A DNA stretch of 64,000 nt, taken from the NCBI GenBank assembly GCA_017163975.1, contig JAFFSR010000351.1, forward strand, positions 1,787,001 through 1,851,000, given 5' to 3'. A model generated the notes under the pieces. That model did no database searches. It had not been told where the DNA came from and saw nothing but the letters and a program-made list of their open reading frames with translations. The DNA is from Anastatus disparis (taxonomy: Eukaryota > Arthropoda > Insecta > Hymenoptera > Eupelmidae). Positions 45,113 through 56,669 of this stretch are shown piece after piece. Made by a program: the position numbers and the translations under genes. The number at the start of each line of letters is the position of its first letter. Position 1 is the stretch's first letter.

Positions 45113-47076
45113 CTAAATTTTTTTAATTTTAGTTCTATGAATGTTTTTATTAAGATTATATTACTAAAATAAAATATTTCAAATTAAATATCTTTTTAAT
45201 TTCAACTTATTCAGCATTGTTTCTAATTAGTGCTTATTATTTCTAATCGTTATTTAATGATTGCAAAAATCATAATTGCAATGAATTTTTCTTTTAGAAT
45301 TTAAGCTTTTTTATATTACTATCTCATTATTTGTACTTAATACATAACTTGATCATATTAATGCATTATTGATACATGAAAAAAATTCAAAATATAACCA
45401 AATTCATAAGTACATAAAACAGTATTTATAGGAGCTTTAGCTAATAACTATTATAATACGAATTATATTCCAAAATTTATGAATTCTTCATGTAAATAAA
45501 TAGATACAAGTGGAATACTTTCATTTATATTTATATTTAAATGCACAATTATAAATCTGATTACAAATTAGAAAAAATATCGAATATTGAAAAATATTAA
45601 ATATAAGTTATGGTTCTTGCTAAATTAATTAATGATTTAAAGATTTCCAAAATCTTCGAGTTAAACATTGATGGCCACAACTTTAACTATGTGGATTTGG
45701 AAACAATAGAATTATAAAAATAAGGTTTTATAATTTAGTACATTTGCAAATGTATAAAAAAAAACTACAAAAAAAATTCATTCAAAACAACTATCATTTT
45801 ATAGATGTTTACATAATTTGATTATATGAATTCCATTCAGTGTAATATGATATAAAATCGAAATACTTTAAGGCCATTGAATCATATATAGCAAACATGC
45901 GTAACTGCCTCTCAACCATTCTCTTATTATAATACATCAACATTTACTCATTTTTAATTCAAAAAGAATTATTTAAAATTATAGATTAAAATTTAAAGGC
46001 TTAAAATTCACACACATTCATGTTGTTTACATACACTTAAATTTATAAATTTTTAACATACATAAAATCTATAATCGATAAGTTTAATTATCTGAGGCAT
46101 ATTAAAGTTTAGTTTTTTTTGACACACTTAATTTCTTTTAACAAGATTTAAGCTTACAGAATAACATGCTCATTATCATTATATATTTCTATTTATTCGT
46201 CTTATTCTTGTTAAATTTATAATGAATTTATATTGTTTGTGGTAGTGAAGTCTTGTGTTCTCGTTCTTTTAATATTGCACTTAATCTGTCTATTCTATAT
46301 CATTGAATTACTACTAAAAAAATGACTAATCCTTAAGTTTCTTTTTTCTCTATTTACAATCTCAGTGTTTGTCTATTCTAATCCAAAAACTATTATTTAT
46401 CTCTTTTTGCAGGGAAAAGTGCACATTCTCTATAATGATAGATAAAAAAATTATTATAAAATAAATTGAAATTGAGCCAAACTTTTGAATAAGTCTTAAA
46501 ATTAAATTCATAATTAATCTTTCGCTAACATTGTTTTGTTCAAAATTATTTAAAAAACGTTAATGAATTTAGATTATTTAAACATGAAATTCTATTCAAT
46601 AAATTAAAGAAAATAACATCAAATAGAATAAATGGCTCTTTATTTAGAATTAGTTTTTTTTTAATGAAATTATATTTCATACAATTATTGAATTATTAAA
46701 AACTTTCATTAATTTAAAAAAAATATATATTTCATGAATTTGTTTCAATAAATAAATAATATGCTTTTGTTTCGATATTAAAGCTGTTAGTTTTTGAAGT
46801 ACAACTTGAAAATTCACAAATTATTGATTTAAGAATCTTAAACTTGAATCAGTCGCACATATTACAATAAGAAAATTAGTATTTTATATTTTATACAAGC
46901 GTTTTATGATGAATTAATGGAATTATATAGTTTCGTGTTACAAAGAAAATATATTAGTTGTTATTAGATATATACTTAATTTATTATAAACACAGTTACT
47001 TTTCATTTGTATATTAAGACAAATTTAAGGTATAACTAATAACGTTATTTTTCAATTTCACATGATGTTTATTAGG
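45113..47076. other. AT-rich stretch after gag, no pol
   Basis: I find no protease, reverse transcriptase or integrase motif here, where a gypsy-type element should carry pol. The region is AT-rich and non-coding. Pol was deleted or has decayed beyond recognition. Confidence 0.5.
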
Positions 47077-47275
47077 AAATAGTACATTACGTAACGGGTA
47101 TGGAAAGGCTTTATTTACGAAACGAGAAGTTTACGGCCTGAGCCGAAAGTGAGGGTCGTAACGAGTTTCGTAAAAAAGCCTTTCCATACTAGTTGCGTAG
47201 TGTATTTTTCGTCATGAGAGCCAAAAAAGAGCAACGAAATTGCGACTTTAAGGTTAGAATGGCGAAATAGTTATT
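47077..47275. mobile_element. Hairpin element (type a), second copy
   Basis: The arms ATGGAAAGGCTTTATTTACG and complement surround the apex GCCTGAGCCGAAAGTGAGGG. The outer flanks (TACGTAACGGGT and ACTAGTTGCGTA) also pair. The right flank TCATGAGAGCC..GGTTAGAATGG matches, in reverse, the left flank of the element at 16165-16345. This second copy defines a ~190-bp unit. Confidence 0.8.
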
Positions 47276-47282
47276 TATGTAC

Positions 47283-47433
47283 CTTGAGCGAGCCTTGCGC
47301 GATTACGACCTGAGGACGATATGAACATCGTGGGATAATAAAGTCGAGGCGCGCGAGCGAAGCGAGCGGCCGAGGCTTTATCCCACGATGTAAATATCGT
47401 CCGAAGGCCGTCATCGCGCTAGGCTCGCCCAGG
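47283..47433. mobile_element. Hairpin element (type d), GC-rich
   Basis: GAGCGAGCC at the left pairs with GGCTCGCCC at the right. Inside, CGATATGAACATCGTGGGAT pairs with ATCCCACGATGTAAATATCG (with small bulges). The apex reads GCGCGAGCGAAGCGAGCGG. The minus-strand ORF across it (47271-47462) is a chance read. Confidence 0.8.
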
Positions 47434-47446
47434 GTGCTTAAAAAAT

Positions 47447-48020
47447 TTTTCATCCCAGGCAAGGACGCATGAGGGTTTTTAGGTGCAGATGTTTTTTTAC
47501 AAATAATTTTATATTTATATAATAAAATTTAAATTATATGGTACTCTTTTTTATTAGGATTTATTAATTTTTGATATTAAATAAAACAATTAACAATAAA
47601 TAATAAACAAGAAATAATAAAATTAAAAAGAAATAATAACATCGACAATAAATAATAAAATTAACATTATTAAAATTATTCATAGTCAACAATATTATTG
47701 CAAGTTTAGAATTTTTTTTTTATAAATATCCATTTTTTAAAGTAATAAAATTCTGTAGCACAAGCTGTAGGTTGAATACCGAATACAACTGAACTTGCAG
47801 TTTTGCACTATTGATTCTTTTGTTTTTGATTTAAGTCAAAATACGATAGAGAAAAGTTGCTGCTGGGCTTTAATGAACTCAATGCAACCCAGGAGCTTTA
47901 TACTCCTAGGCAGTAATGACTGCTATTGCAGCCTAGGAGCTCCTAGCATGCATCTAACCTATTTATCAATTGAGGACGCTCTGCACGTAAAAACCCGAAT
48001 GCGTCCGCCTGGGATGAAAA
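47447..48020. mobile_element. 574-bp element with ~40-bp terminal inverted repeats
   Basis: TTTTCATCCCAGGCAAGGAC, then GCATGAGGGTTTTTAGGTGC, is complementary to the right end (GCACGTAAAAACCCGAATGC, then GTCCGCCTGGGATGAAAA). The interior is AT-rich, with a small GC patch at 47885-47955 carrying repeated CCTAGGAGCTCCTAG-like words. It abuts the type d hairpin. Non-coding. Confidence 0.75.
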
Positions 48021-48391
48021 GTTAATTTTAGTCTTCTTAATGATAATTAATATAAACATCTGTATGCTATAAAATTTACATCTGATTTTTTATTCTTCTT
48101 AGTTTTATTATAATTTCAAGTGCGAAAGCAAATCTCATACAATTTTGTTCTTTACATTATGTGTAAAAAATTGAAAATTGTTATTTATTAATTACTTTTA
48201 AAATCTGAATCTTATAATAAATTATTTTAAAAAAAATATACTAGTGATATAAAATATTCTTAAAACATATTTATAGGATTATATAATAGGCATTTCTTCA
48301 AAAATGAAATTCAAGTCACAAATCAAATTATATATATTATCTAAGAGAAGGAAGCATGTTTAGAATATGATTATTATCTGTTATATACTTA
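48021..48391. other. AT-rich spacer
   Basis: Nothing supportable is seen. Confidence 0.5.
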
Positions 48392-48608
48392 TTATTTTTT
48401 TGACACTCCATGCGAGAAGCTCGATTTCACGCACGCTGTACAAAGTGACACATGCGAAAATGGAGCTTCTCACACGTCGTGTCAAAAAATAGTGTTCGAT
48501 ACTCGTGCGAGAAAGTGATTTCTTGCTCGTGTGACCTTTTCACCCTCGCTTCGCTCGGGCGCAAACCGCCACACGAGTAAAAAATCACTTTATCGCACTA
48601 GTACCGAA
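48392..48608. mobile_element. Hairpin element (type c), inverted second copy
   Basis: Reverse-complement copy of 43891-44108 with few differences; the apex reads CCCTCGCTTCGCTCGGG. Its ends are GACACTCC and TACCGAA. This allows element borders to be compared between the two sites. Confidence 0.85.
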
Positions 48609-49289
48609 ATATACTATTATTTTATTGGACTTATTTTTATTTCATTTTTATAAATTTGTAAATTTTATTTATAAGAAACATAATACGTATAAATATTCTA
48701 ATAAAATAATAAATGTGAAAATAAAAGAATCCTAGGTCGTATATTTACTTGATATTTAAGATATGAATTTAGATTTTATTAATAAATATGAAACAAACAG
48801 TGAAAAAATATTTATAGATAATAAATCATGTAGATTAAACATCTTGGACAATTACTAAAAAAAAACTTCAAAAATAAAATTATATCTTCACGACTAAAAA
48901 AAATGTATGTACATATATAAAAATATTTTTGTATTTAGAACTCGTTTATGTAAGGACATATTATAATTTAAAAAACTATATATTAATTTCAGTACTCAAA
49001 TAATTAAAGTTTTTATAATAGTAATTGATGCGCTGGTGTTCATAGTTGAGTGCATCTTTGTAGAAGTAAAGAAAGAATATGATTACTTTTATTAATAAAT
49101 TTACTTTTAACACTCTAAAAAAAAATTACATACAGTTAAAAAGTATTACATCTCATAAAAAAAAAGAACAAAATTTTTAAGATCTTATTTCTAACATATG
49201 AAGAAAAATTTTATAAGAAATTCTACCAGGATCTACAAACCAAAAATTACTTTACAAACATCAAACCTGTATGCGAGGGTGCATAATAG
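48609..49289. other. AT-rich spacer
   Basis: Nothing supportable is seen. Confidence 0.5.
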
Positions 49290-49514
49290 ATGAATTTAGG
49301 AATTTTTGATGCCAGAATTATTATTACACTGATACAGAATTATTGTTACTTCAGTTTATCATTTGGCTGTTTACTCTATATTTTGAGTATATTAAGCAGA
49401 GCTGTAACTAATATTTTAAAGAAAGGACGATCATCAACTTATAAAAACGAAATGGATCACACTGCAACAACTAATGGGAATTTAAATCAACAGTGCTTGA
49501 AAGTTCGAGAATGA
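49290..49514 (+). pseudogene. Short ORF with one membrane segment, possible Env tail
   Basis: The 74-codon frame has a hydrophobic run, YCYFSLSFGCLLYILSIL, at about residues 18-36. A basic/polar tail with KKGRSSTYKNE follows. Its place ~150 bp before a polypurine tract and LTR-like start matches the C-terminal anchor of an envelope-type third ORF in some gypsy elements. It is equally possible that it is a chance frame. I describe it only. Confidence 0.3.
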
Positions 49515-49654
49515 ATTAAACAAAAAAAAATTTGAAAGAAATATTACAAATCAAGAAAAAGACATTCAAGTGTTAATTAATAATCATCATGAATAAAATC
49601 TCGAAAATACAGAGACTGCATTTACTAGTTCGCTGTGTCATTTCCTAGCAAATG

Positions 49655-49963
49655 TTTTAGGTGAGGGGTGTAACGTCCCCCTATTCTGATTCTTATTTTT
49701 TTCAAAACATTTTTGAAACTATGCTTCTTATGCGAGGTTACGGCAAGGGCCTAAAACGTATAAAAATCGACAGATCACGAATGTCACCCCACTTGAATGT
49801 ATGAATACGGCACAGAGTGCCATTACTGCTATCAACATAAACACACTTATACTCTTTTCTCTTTCTTTCTCTCCTTCCCTCCCATTCCACTTATAAATAT
49901 GCGTGTATATATACGTTACCTAAGGTAAATGTGTGTTGAATGTACTGCCATTAATGATTGTAC

Positions 49964-50028
<65 letters not shown>

Positions 50029-50409
50029 AAATTTTGAGGAAAGTATCCATATAAAACTAGAACGTTAAAAGAAAACACAAAGCGGGCACTCTTTCTCATT
50101 CATGTTAACGAGGTTTACTTATACTCTCTCACTTGCACTCACGCTACATATGATATCTGTCTGTATTTCTTTGGTTACTTTGTTTACAATCGTAATTACG
50201 TGTACCTAAATATGTTTTTTTAATAATTTATATTACTTATTAATTGGTATCAATTGAAAATAAAAAAATTAATGAATAAATAAATTTAATTAACAAATTT
50301 ATTAATTTGTAATATTATTAATATTTTTTTAAATACATAATACATCAAATTAAAACTAACAAGTTTTTCTTAAAAAAATTATTATAGTTTTTTCAAATGT
50401 CACACTTCC

Positions 50410-50440
<31 letters not shown>

Positions 50441-50867
50441 GTGAAAGCATAGCTTCTGTCGGCCAGTCCCATGACTGCCACTCCTGTTTTTTTCTATAAA
50501 CATTAATACTTTATTTGTTTAAGATGAATAAGTTTGTTAAATTTATTGATGAACTCTTCTTTAAAGTTTGAATTTAAATGAAACATTTTAAATTTTAATA
50601 ATAAGTATTAATTTAACTAAATTCTATATAATTTGAATTAAATACAAAAATAGCAATGATTATTAAAAATATCAATATGTCTATGTATACAAGCGAGTAC
50701 ATATGCGTATGTTTCCGTCCGATCAATAAAGATTACCTTGCAGCAAGAATCAAATTCGATGTTAATCCAAAGGTGTAGCAATTGAAAATATTATTAACTT
50801 TCTTGCGAAATAAAATCAATAAAATCCCCACTAATTAATAATAGATAATACAATAAAGAGGGGCAGC
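49655..50867 (+). other. Polypurine tract and possible LTR start
   Basis: AGGTGAGGGG (49660-49668) is followed directly by TGTAACGTCCCCC, a typical TG start of an LTR after its polypurine tract. The next part is mixed sequence with (TA)n runs at about 49975-50025 and 50416-50441. If this is an LTR, its promoter may lie beyond the LINE insertion, at GATATAAAAAGACTGGCC (about 56961). No second copy of the LTR was found. The TAAAGAGGGGCAGC at 50853-50867 is the LINE's target duplication. Confidence 0.35.
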
Positions 50868-51123
50868 GATGGCCAATATGGATGCCCTTGACAAAGGGGT
50901 CTAATTTGTGTGGTGTGAGTGAAAGGTGTGTGCAGGTGTGTTAAAAAATAAAATAATTGCATAGGAGAGAAATAGGAGGGTAGAGGAGAGTGAGCTGTAA
51001 ATATTAAGATAAAAAGAGGTGAAAGAAAGTGAGAAAGGAGTATAAAAAAGGAGTGAAAGGTAGTACGAATGTTTGGAGGTTATGAATGAATGCTTGTTAG
51101 TATAGGAAGAGTATAAAGAGAGA

Positions 51124-52338
51124 GTGAGAGGGAAAAGAATGAATTCAAAGAACAGTGGTAGTCCTAGATTTATTAAAACAGACAGTAAGGACAATAGAGT
51201 AGTTATAAAAAGAGCAATAAGGAAGAGCAGTAAGGAAGCAGGTGAAAGGGATAAGGGACAGACAAGGGGTTCTGAAAGTGAAAAGGAAGGTACAGAAGAA
51301 AGCAATAATAAAAAGAGACTCAGGGAGAGCCCAGAGGAGGAAGCAAGAAGGAGAATTATGAAAAATGTAGAAAAGGATAGAACATCAGAAAGTGACAGCG
51401 AGGAAGACCTTGATTCAACTGTGAGAGAAGAGGAAGAAGGAGAGATGGAGAAAGACAAGTTAGAGAAAATCATGAGCATGTTAATCAACATGGCAAGGAA
51501 GAATGGGATGTTTAGAGAGGAAACGAGAAAAGAAGTGAGTGAATTTAAGGATGGTTTAAGAAGGGAGATGGAAGATGTCGAAGAAAGACTAAGCGTTAAT
51601 ATTAAAATTTTGGAAGAAGAAAATAGAAGGGAAAAGGATTCACAGAGGAAGTTGTATGACAATCTTGTGAGTTAAGGGAAGGAAAAGAAAGCACGGGAGG
51701 AAAGAGAATGCAAGGAGAGAGAGGAGATTAAAATGGAAGTAGCAGCGAATAGAAAAAAGATAGAGGAAATAGGAAGAAGGATAGGCATAGTTGAAGATAG
51801 GCCAAGAGAACAGGTTGAGGCTGGGGCAAGTGAATTGAAAAAAAGAGAAGAAAAGGAGATACTATGGATGGCAGAAACGGAGGAGAGAAAAAGAAAAAAG
51901 AATAATATTATAATGAAAGGAGAAAAGGTGAGCGAAGTAAACACTAAGGAGGAATTGATAAGTTGGTTAGAAAAGAACATAGAAGTAGAGGCTAAGATAA
52001 GAAAGGTATGGAGAATAAAAAGGAAAGATGAGATGATAGGTATGCAGTGTGAGGATTGGAAAAGCAAAGAAGAGATCATGGAGAAGAAAAATAAGCTTAA
52101 AGGAACAAATATATTCTTGGAGCATGACTCGACATGGAGGGAAAGAAAAAATAGATACGTTATAAACTGCAAGGCTGAAGAACTAAAGGGACAAGGCAAG
52201 CAGGTAAAAATATTTTATAATAGAATTGAAGAGGGCAATGAGAAATGGTATTGGAATGAAAAGATAGAAAAGTGGTTTCGGAGAGGATCCACGAGAATGG
52301 AGAATGAAGGAGAAGGAGAAGGACAGAAAGGAGAATAG
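51124..52338 (+). pseudogene. LINE ORF1 (coiled coil plus RRM-like), one internal stop
   Basis: One frame of about 404 codons, interrupted by a single TAA at 51673-51675. The first part is charged: a Lys/Arg/Ser/Glu-rich leader, then SEEDLDSTVREEEEGEM, followed by a heptad-rich helix (about residues 110-180 and on past the stop). The second part has NNIIMKGEKVSEVNTKEEL and KVWRIKRKDEMIGMQCEDW, then LKGTNIFLEHDSTW. This resembles the RRM and C-terminal domain order of L1-type ORF1 proteins. Such proteins coat the LINE RNA as trimers. One base change would remove the stop, so decay is recent. Confidence 0.75.
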
Positions 52339-55300
52339 TAAATACATACAAGAGAAAGAAAACAGAACAATTAAATGTTTGTCGTGGAATATAGCTGGGA
52401 TTGGGAAGAAGAGGAAAGAAGTGGAAAAAGAAATAATGGGATACGAAATTGTCTGCCTTCAGGAAACGTGGGTAGAAGAAAATGGAAGGGAAACCCTAAA
52501 AAAGATACTGAAGGATTTTGAATTCGAGGCCAGATGGGCGAAAAGGGAAAAAAAGAGGTAGACCAAAAGGTGGAATTGTATTGGCGATTAGAAAAGATAG
52601 CGGAATAAAAGTAGGATGGAGACAACGAGATACAGAGGAGGCCATATGGTGTAATATCACAGATGAGTATCACAAAATGACAATGGCTGGAGTCTACATG
52701 AGGGAGACGAGAGATAAAAAGAAAGAGATAATGTAAAGAATATTAGAAAAGAACAAAGAAAACGGAGTTCTGATGATAGGGGATTGGAATGCAAGAGTAG
52801 TAGATGAAGGTGGATTGGTGGATATATTAGGAAATGAAAGTAGCAGAAGATCAAAAGATAAGGTATGTAATAAAGAAGGTGAGAGCTTGGTGGAATGGTT
52901 AAGAGAGCAGGGGCTATGTATTGGGAATGGCTGTATAAAGGGTGACGAAGAAGGAGAATGAACGTTTGTTAGTGGGGTAGGAATGTCGGTGATTGATCTT
53001 GTGGTTCTAAACGAAAAGATGGAAGATGGACTAGAAGCAATGAAGATAAAAAAGAGTGATTTGTCGGACCACATGGCGATTGAATGTGAAATAAAATTAA
53101 AAGGAATATATAGAGAAAAAGAAATGGAGGTGAAAAAATGGAAGGCAGTTTGGGGAATAAAGGATATAGAATGGTATAAAAATAATATAAGAAAGGAGGA
53201 AATAGTTGAAGACTGGAAAGTACTAAAAGAAAAAATAAAAAAGTCAATGAAAATGAGGCTCGTTAGAGAGAAAAAAGAGGAAGAGTTGGAAGAATGGTGG
53301 GATGAGGAATGTATGGAGAGAAAGAAAAATGTGAAAGAAAAATTAGATGAAGTCATGGTAGGAAGAATTAATAGGAAGAAATATGTAATGGAAAGAAAGC
53401 GGTATAAAGAATTAATAAATAGAAAAAAAGGTGAAGAAATTATGGAAAAGATAAAGGAGGACAAATCTGGGAGGGAATTTTGGAAAAGAGTTAACAAAAA
53501 TAAGTGTAAAAGAGTAGGGATTTCGGAAAAGATAAAGGAAGAGGATTGGTGCAGAGCTGTCAGAAGCAGAGAGAACATGGAGGTTATAAAAGACATAGGA
53601 GAAATTAGAGAAGAAAGTGAGGGAGAGGATGAAATAAATGAGGAGGATGAGATAAAGAAAGAAGAGATTACAGAGGTAATAAGAGGGTTGAAGAAAAAGA
53701 AAGCTCCAGGCCTTGATAATATTCCAAACGAAGCATGGATAGAGGGTGACGAAGTAGTGAAGGAAAGCCTTCTTAGAATAATCAGGAAAATATGGAGAGG
53801 AGAAGAATTACCGCAAGAGTGGAGAACTGTGGTAATTGCACCAGTGTATAAGAAGGGAGAGAAAGATACAGTTGAGAATTATAGAGGTATAACGTTGATG
53901 GACACAGGGTACAAGATATATGCGGAAGTGTTGAAAAGAAGACTTGAAAAGGAGTTGGAAGAAGTGAAGGGATTGAGTGATACGCAGTTTGGATTTAGAA
54001 GAGGGTGTGGTACGATGGAAAGCATTTTCTGTTTAAAAACAATAATGCAAAAGCAAATCAAGAAAGAGAAAGGAAAGGCGGTGTTATTCTTCACGGATTT
54101 GAAGGCGGCTTTTGACAAGCTAAATAGAGAGGAAATATGGAAAGAAATGGAAAGATTGAAAATAAGTAAACGACTGAGAAGAAGGATTAGGGAGATTTAT
54201 AGAATCACGAGTGCGAAGGTGAGAGTAAGTAACAAAACGACAGATACATTTGAAGTCAATCAAGGAGTGAGACAGGGGTACCCTTTGAGTTCAACGCTGT
54301 TCAACATTGTGTTCGCAAAGCTGGAGGAAGAACTAAAGGGTGGGCAGATAGGAGGTCTGAAAATTGGAGAAAGGAGAGTATATAGTCTGGCATATGCAGA
54401 TGACATTGTGCTGATGGTAGAGAGCGGAAACGAAATGAGAAGCATGTTGAAAAGGTTTAGGAAATTCATCACGAGTAGAAGTTTAGAGTTAAACGTAGAA
54501 AAATCGAAAATAATGGAGGTGAGAAAAGAGGGAGCAAAAAGGAAGATAGAAAAATATGTTTGGAATGGAAAGGAGATAGAAGAGGTAAAAAAAATATAAC
54601 TACTTGGGATTTATAATTCAAAGAAATATAAAGAATAACGAGCAAATTAAAGAGGTTAAGAGAAAGGCAAACATAAAACTAGGAAAAATATGGAGCATAG
54701 AAGAAAGATATTTGAAAAATGAATGGAAGTGCAGAATGAGGTTATATGAGGCGACAATTGAAAGCTTGGTGCTGTATGGTGCTAAAATATGGGGGTGGCA
54801 GAGGTGGGAAGAAATAGAAAGAGTACAAAAGAAATATATTAAGTGGGTACTGGGATTAGATAGGACAACACCTGACTGTATTGTCAGAACGGAGACAAGA
54901 AGATATAGCACGGAGATTAATGCATTAAATAGAGCAATTAGATTCGAGATAAAGTTAAGCAAAAAAAAGGATGGCACACTGATTAAAATTTGCTGGGAGG
55001 AAAGTAAAAGTGAAAGTGAGAATGAAGAAAAGCTAGGAAATAGTTTTAGGAGAAAAGAGAAGAAAGATGAAACAGAAGAATCAAAGAAGAGGAAGCAAAG
55101 AGAGGAATGGAAAAGAAGATGTTTAGAGAAAAGAGGAATATCGGTTAAAGAGTATCATAGAAGAATGGATAGTAGTGAGCAATTGGAAAGTAAAATAATA
55201 GAAAAAAGCAAAGAGATTGAATGGGTAGAGATGTGGGAAAGGCTAGAAAGATCAAAATACTCGTTAGAATATAAGATTATAGCTAATGGATGGATAGAGG

Positions 55301-55602
55301 GACAAAGCTACCTAAATGGAAAGAAAGGAGGAGGAAGCAAAGATATAAAGAAAATTTCGAGGTCCAGAATGGGCAATGAGTGTAGAGCGAATAAGTACTG
55401 GATGAAAAGAGATGAAAGATTATGCAGAGTATGTGATAAGGAAGAAGAAACTATGAAACATATAATAGAGATATGTGAAAGAACGAAAAGTAAAGATAGA
55501 AATCGGATAAGTGGGCTTGCGGAAGAGAGAGGAAGAGAGGCAATGCTAAGTAGAATCGTGTGGATACGTAAAGAAGTGGAGAAAGAGAAAACAAGGAGTT
55601 AA
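52304..55602 (+). pseudogene. LINE ORF2: AP endonuclease and reverse transcriptase
   Basis: The endonuclease motifs are LSWNIAGI, CLQETW, IGDWNAR (family GDFN), SVIDLVV and SDHMAI (52371-53080). RT follows with YRGITLMDTGYKIYAEVLKR, FFTDLKAAFDKLNRE, GVRQGYPLSSTLFN and YADD at 54393-54404. After the shift come YLGFIIQRN, then a C-terminal zinc knuckle CRVCDKEEETMKHIIEIC near 55425. Lesions: a shift near 52545 in an A7 run, TAA at 52734, TGA at 52959, and a shift near 54590 in an A8 run. The protein would nick target DNA and copy the LINE RNA there. The stops disable this copy, but the RT core itself is intact. Confidence 0.9.
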
Positions 55603-55895
55603 CGGTGATAGAAAGATTTAAAAGGTTACTAGAAATATAGTGGAAAAGTTTTGAGAAAGAAAAGACAGTGGGTTGGTAAGAAAGGATAGGGGAAGAAAGA
55701 GATCTAGGGACTTTTGTTTCAGAGGGAGATAAGGTTGCAACACTGGAGGAGCGAGAGGAGAGGTAAAGTCGGGTTAGGTTATAGAAACACGTGCTCACAG
55801 TTGTGTGAAGGATAGCAAAAAAGACAAAAGTAAGATAAGAGAGCATAGGTAAAAAGAAATAGCAGTGATAAAAGAAAAGAGAAGAGTAGATCGAG

Positions 55896-56669
55896 ATGAG
55901 TGGCATCATCAGAAGTGAGAAAATAAAAAGTATGGAGAGGAGTTTAAAACAGATAAAAGGAGAATTAAAAAAGTTAAGCAAGAGAGTAAAAAAGGGTGAA
56001 GCATGGTTTGAGAAAATGGAGGAGAGGTTAGGGAAGCTGGAAGAGAATGGTGAAGAGATAATGAAAATGCAGGAGGTCATTAACGACTTAATAAAGGAGA
56101 ATTAGTGCAGAAAGGTAGAAATAAAAAAGATAAAAAAGATAGTAAAAGAAACAAGTAAGGTTATAGTAAAAAGTGAGGATAAGTCAGAGATGGAAGTACA
56201 AGAAGAAAAGGAGAGTGTTGAAAGTGAGAGTGAAAAGGAGGAAGAAGCAGAATTTAGGAGAAAAGGGAAAAGTTTAGCATATATGTGCAGAACATTCGAA
56301 AAAGAGAGGATATTGGTACTAAAAAGAGGAGAGAGAAGTATTGAAGAGTTAGAAAGCTGTATAGAAAAGGCACACTGGGCGTTAGAACCGTTAGGAGAAG
56401 GCAATAAAGCAGAGTGGATTATTTTTGAAAATAAATCAGAAAGAGATCTTCTGCTACAAAGGTTTAGAAAAGGGAGAATGGAGAAGGGTGTGAGTGTAGA
56501 TGAACCGTTAATGGTATGGGAGAGGGAGAAGACAGCAAGGAATGAAAGAGAAAGAAGAGGGAGAATGAAAAGTATAGTAATAAGAAGAAGGAGCAGCGAA
56601 GAAAAGGGTGTAAGAGATAGATCAGTCCAAGAAAGGCTATGGAGAAAGAAGAGGTATAAAGAAGAATAG
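55896..56669 (+). pseudogene. LINE ORF3, coiled coil plus RRM-like domain (unusual position)
   Basis: A frame of 257 codons with one TAG at 56103. Residues 1-69 form a Lys/Glu helix with heptad spacing (SMERSLKQIKGELKKLSKRV, MEERLGKLEENGEEIMKM). After an acidic linker (SVESESEKEEEAEF) a compact domain follows: KERILVLKRGERSIEEL, then AEWIIFENKSERDLLLQRF and VSVDEPLMVWERE. By eye this fits beta-alpha-beta-beta-alpha-beta, as in RRM folds. It ends in a basic tail. The order copies that of ORF1 proteins, yet it lies 3' of ORF2. A matching domain is at 21466-21723 in another copy of this LINE. Function unknown; RNA binding is inferred. Confidence 0.6.

Noticed and set aside
47271..48025. Frames across the hairpins at 47.3-48.0 kb
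   Set aside because: They lie within inverted-repeat elements and change with the repeat; no coding signal.
43891..48608. CRISPR-like repeat array
   Set aside because: The palindromic copies are few, irregularly spaced and in both orientations, in eukaryotic DNA. No spacer pattern or cas-like gene exists.
49975..50025. Origin-like AT tract
   Set aside because: It is a plain (TA)n microsatellite with no other origin feature.
50901..51662. 253-codon Ser/Leu/Phe-rich minus-strand frame, and similar ones at 51672-52199, 52694-53596, 55451-56080 and 56102-56875
   Set aside because: They are antisense shadows of the purine-rich LINE ORFs. The sense strand has recognisable RT and endonuclease motifs.
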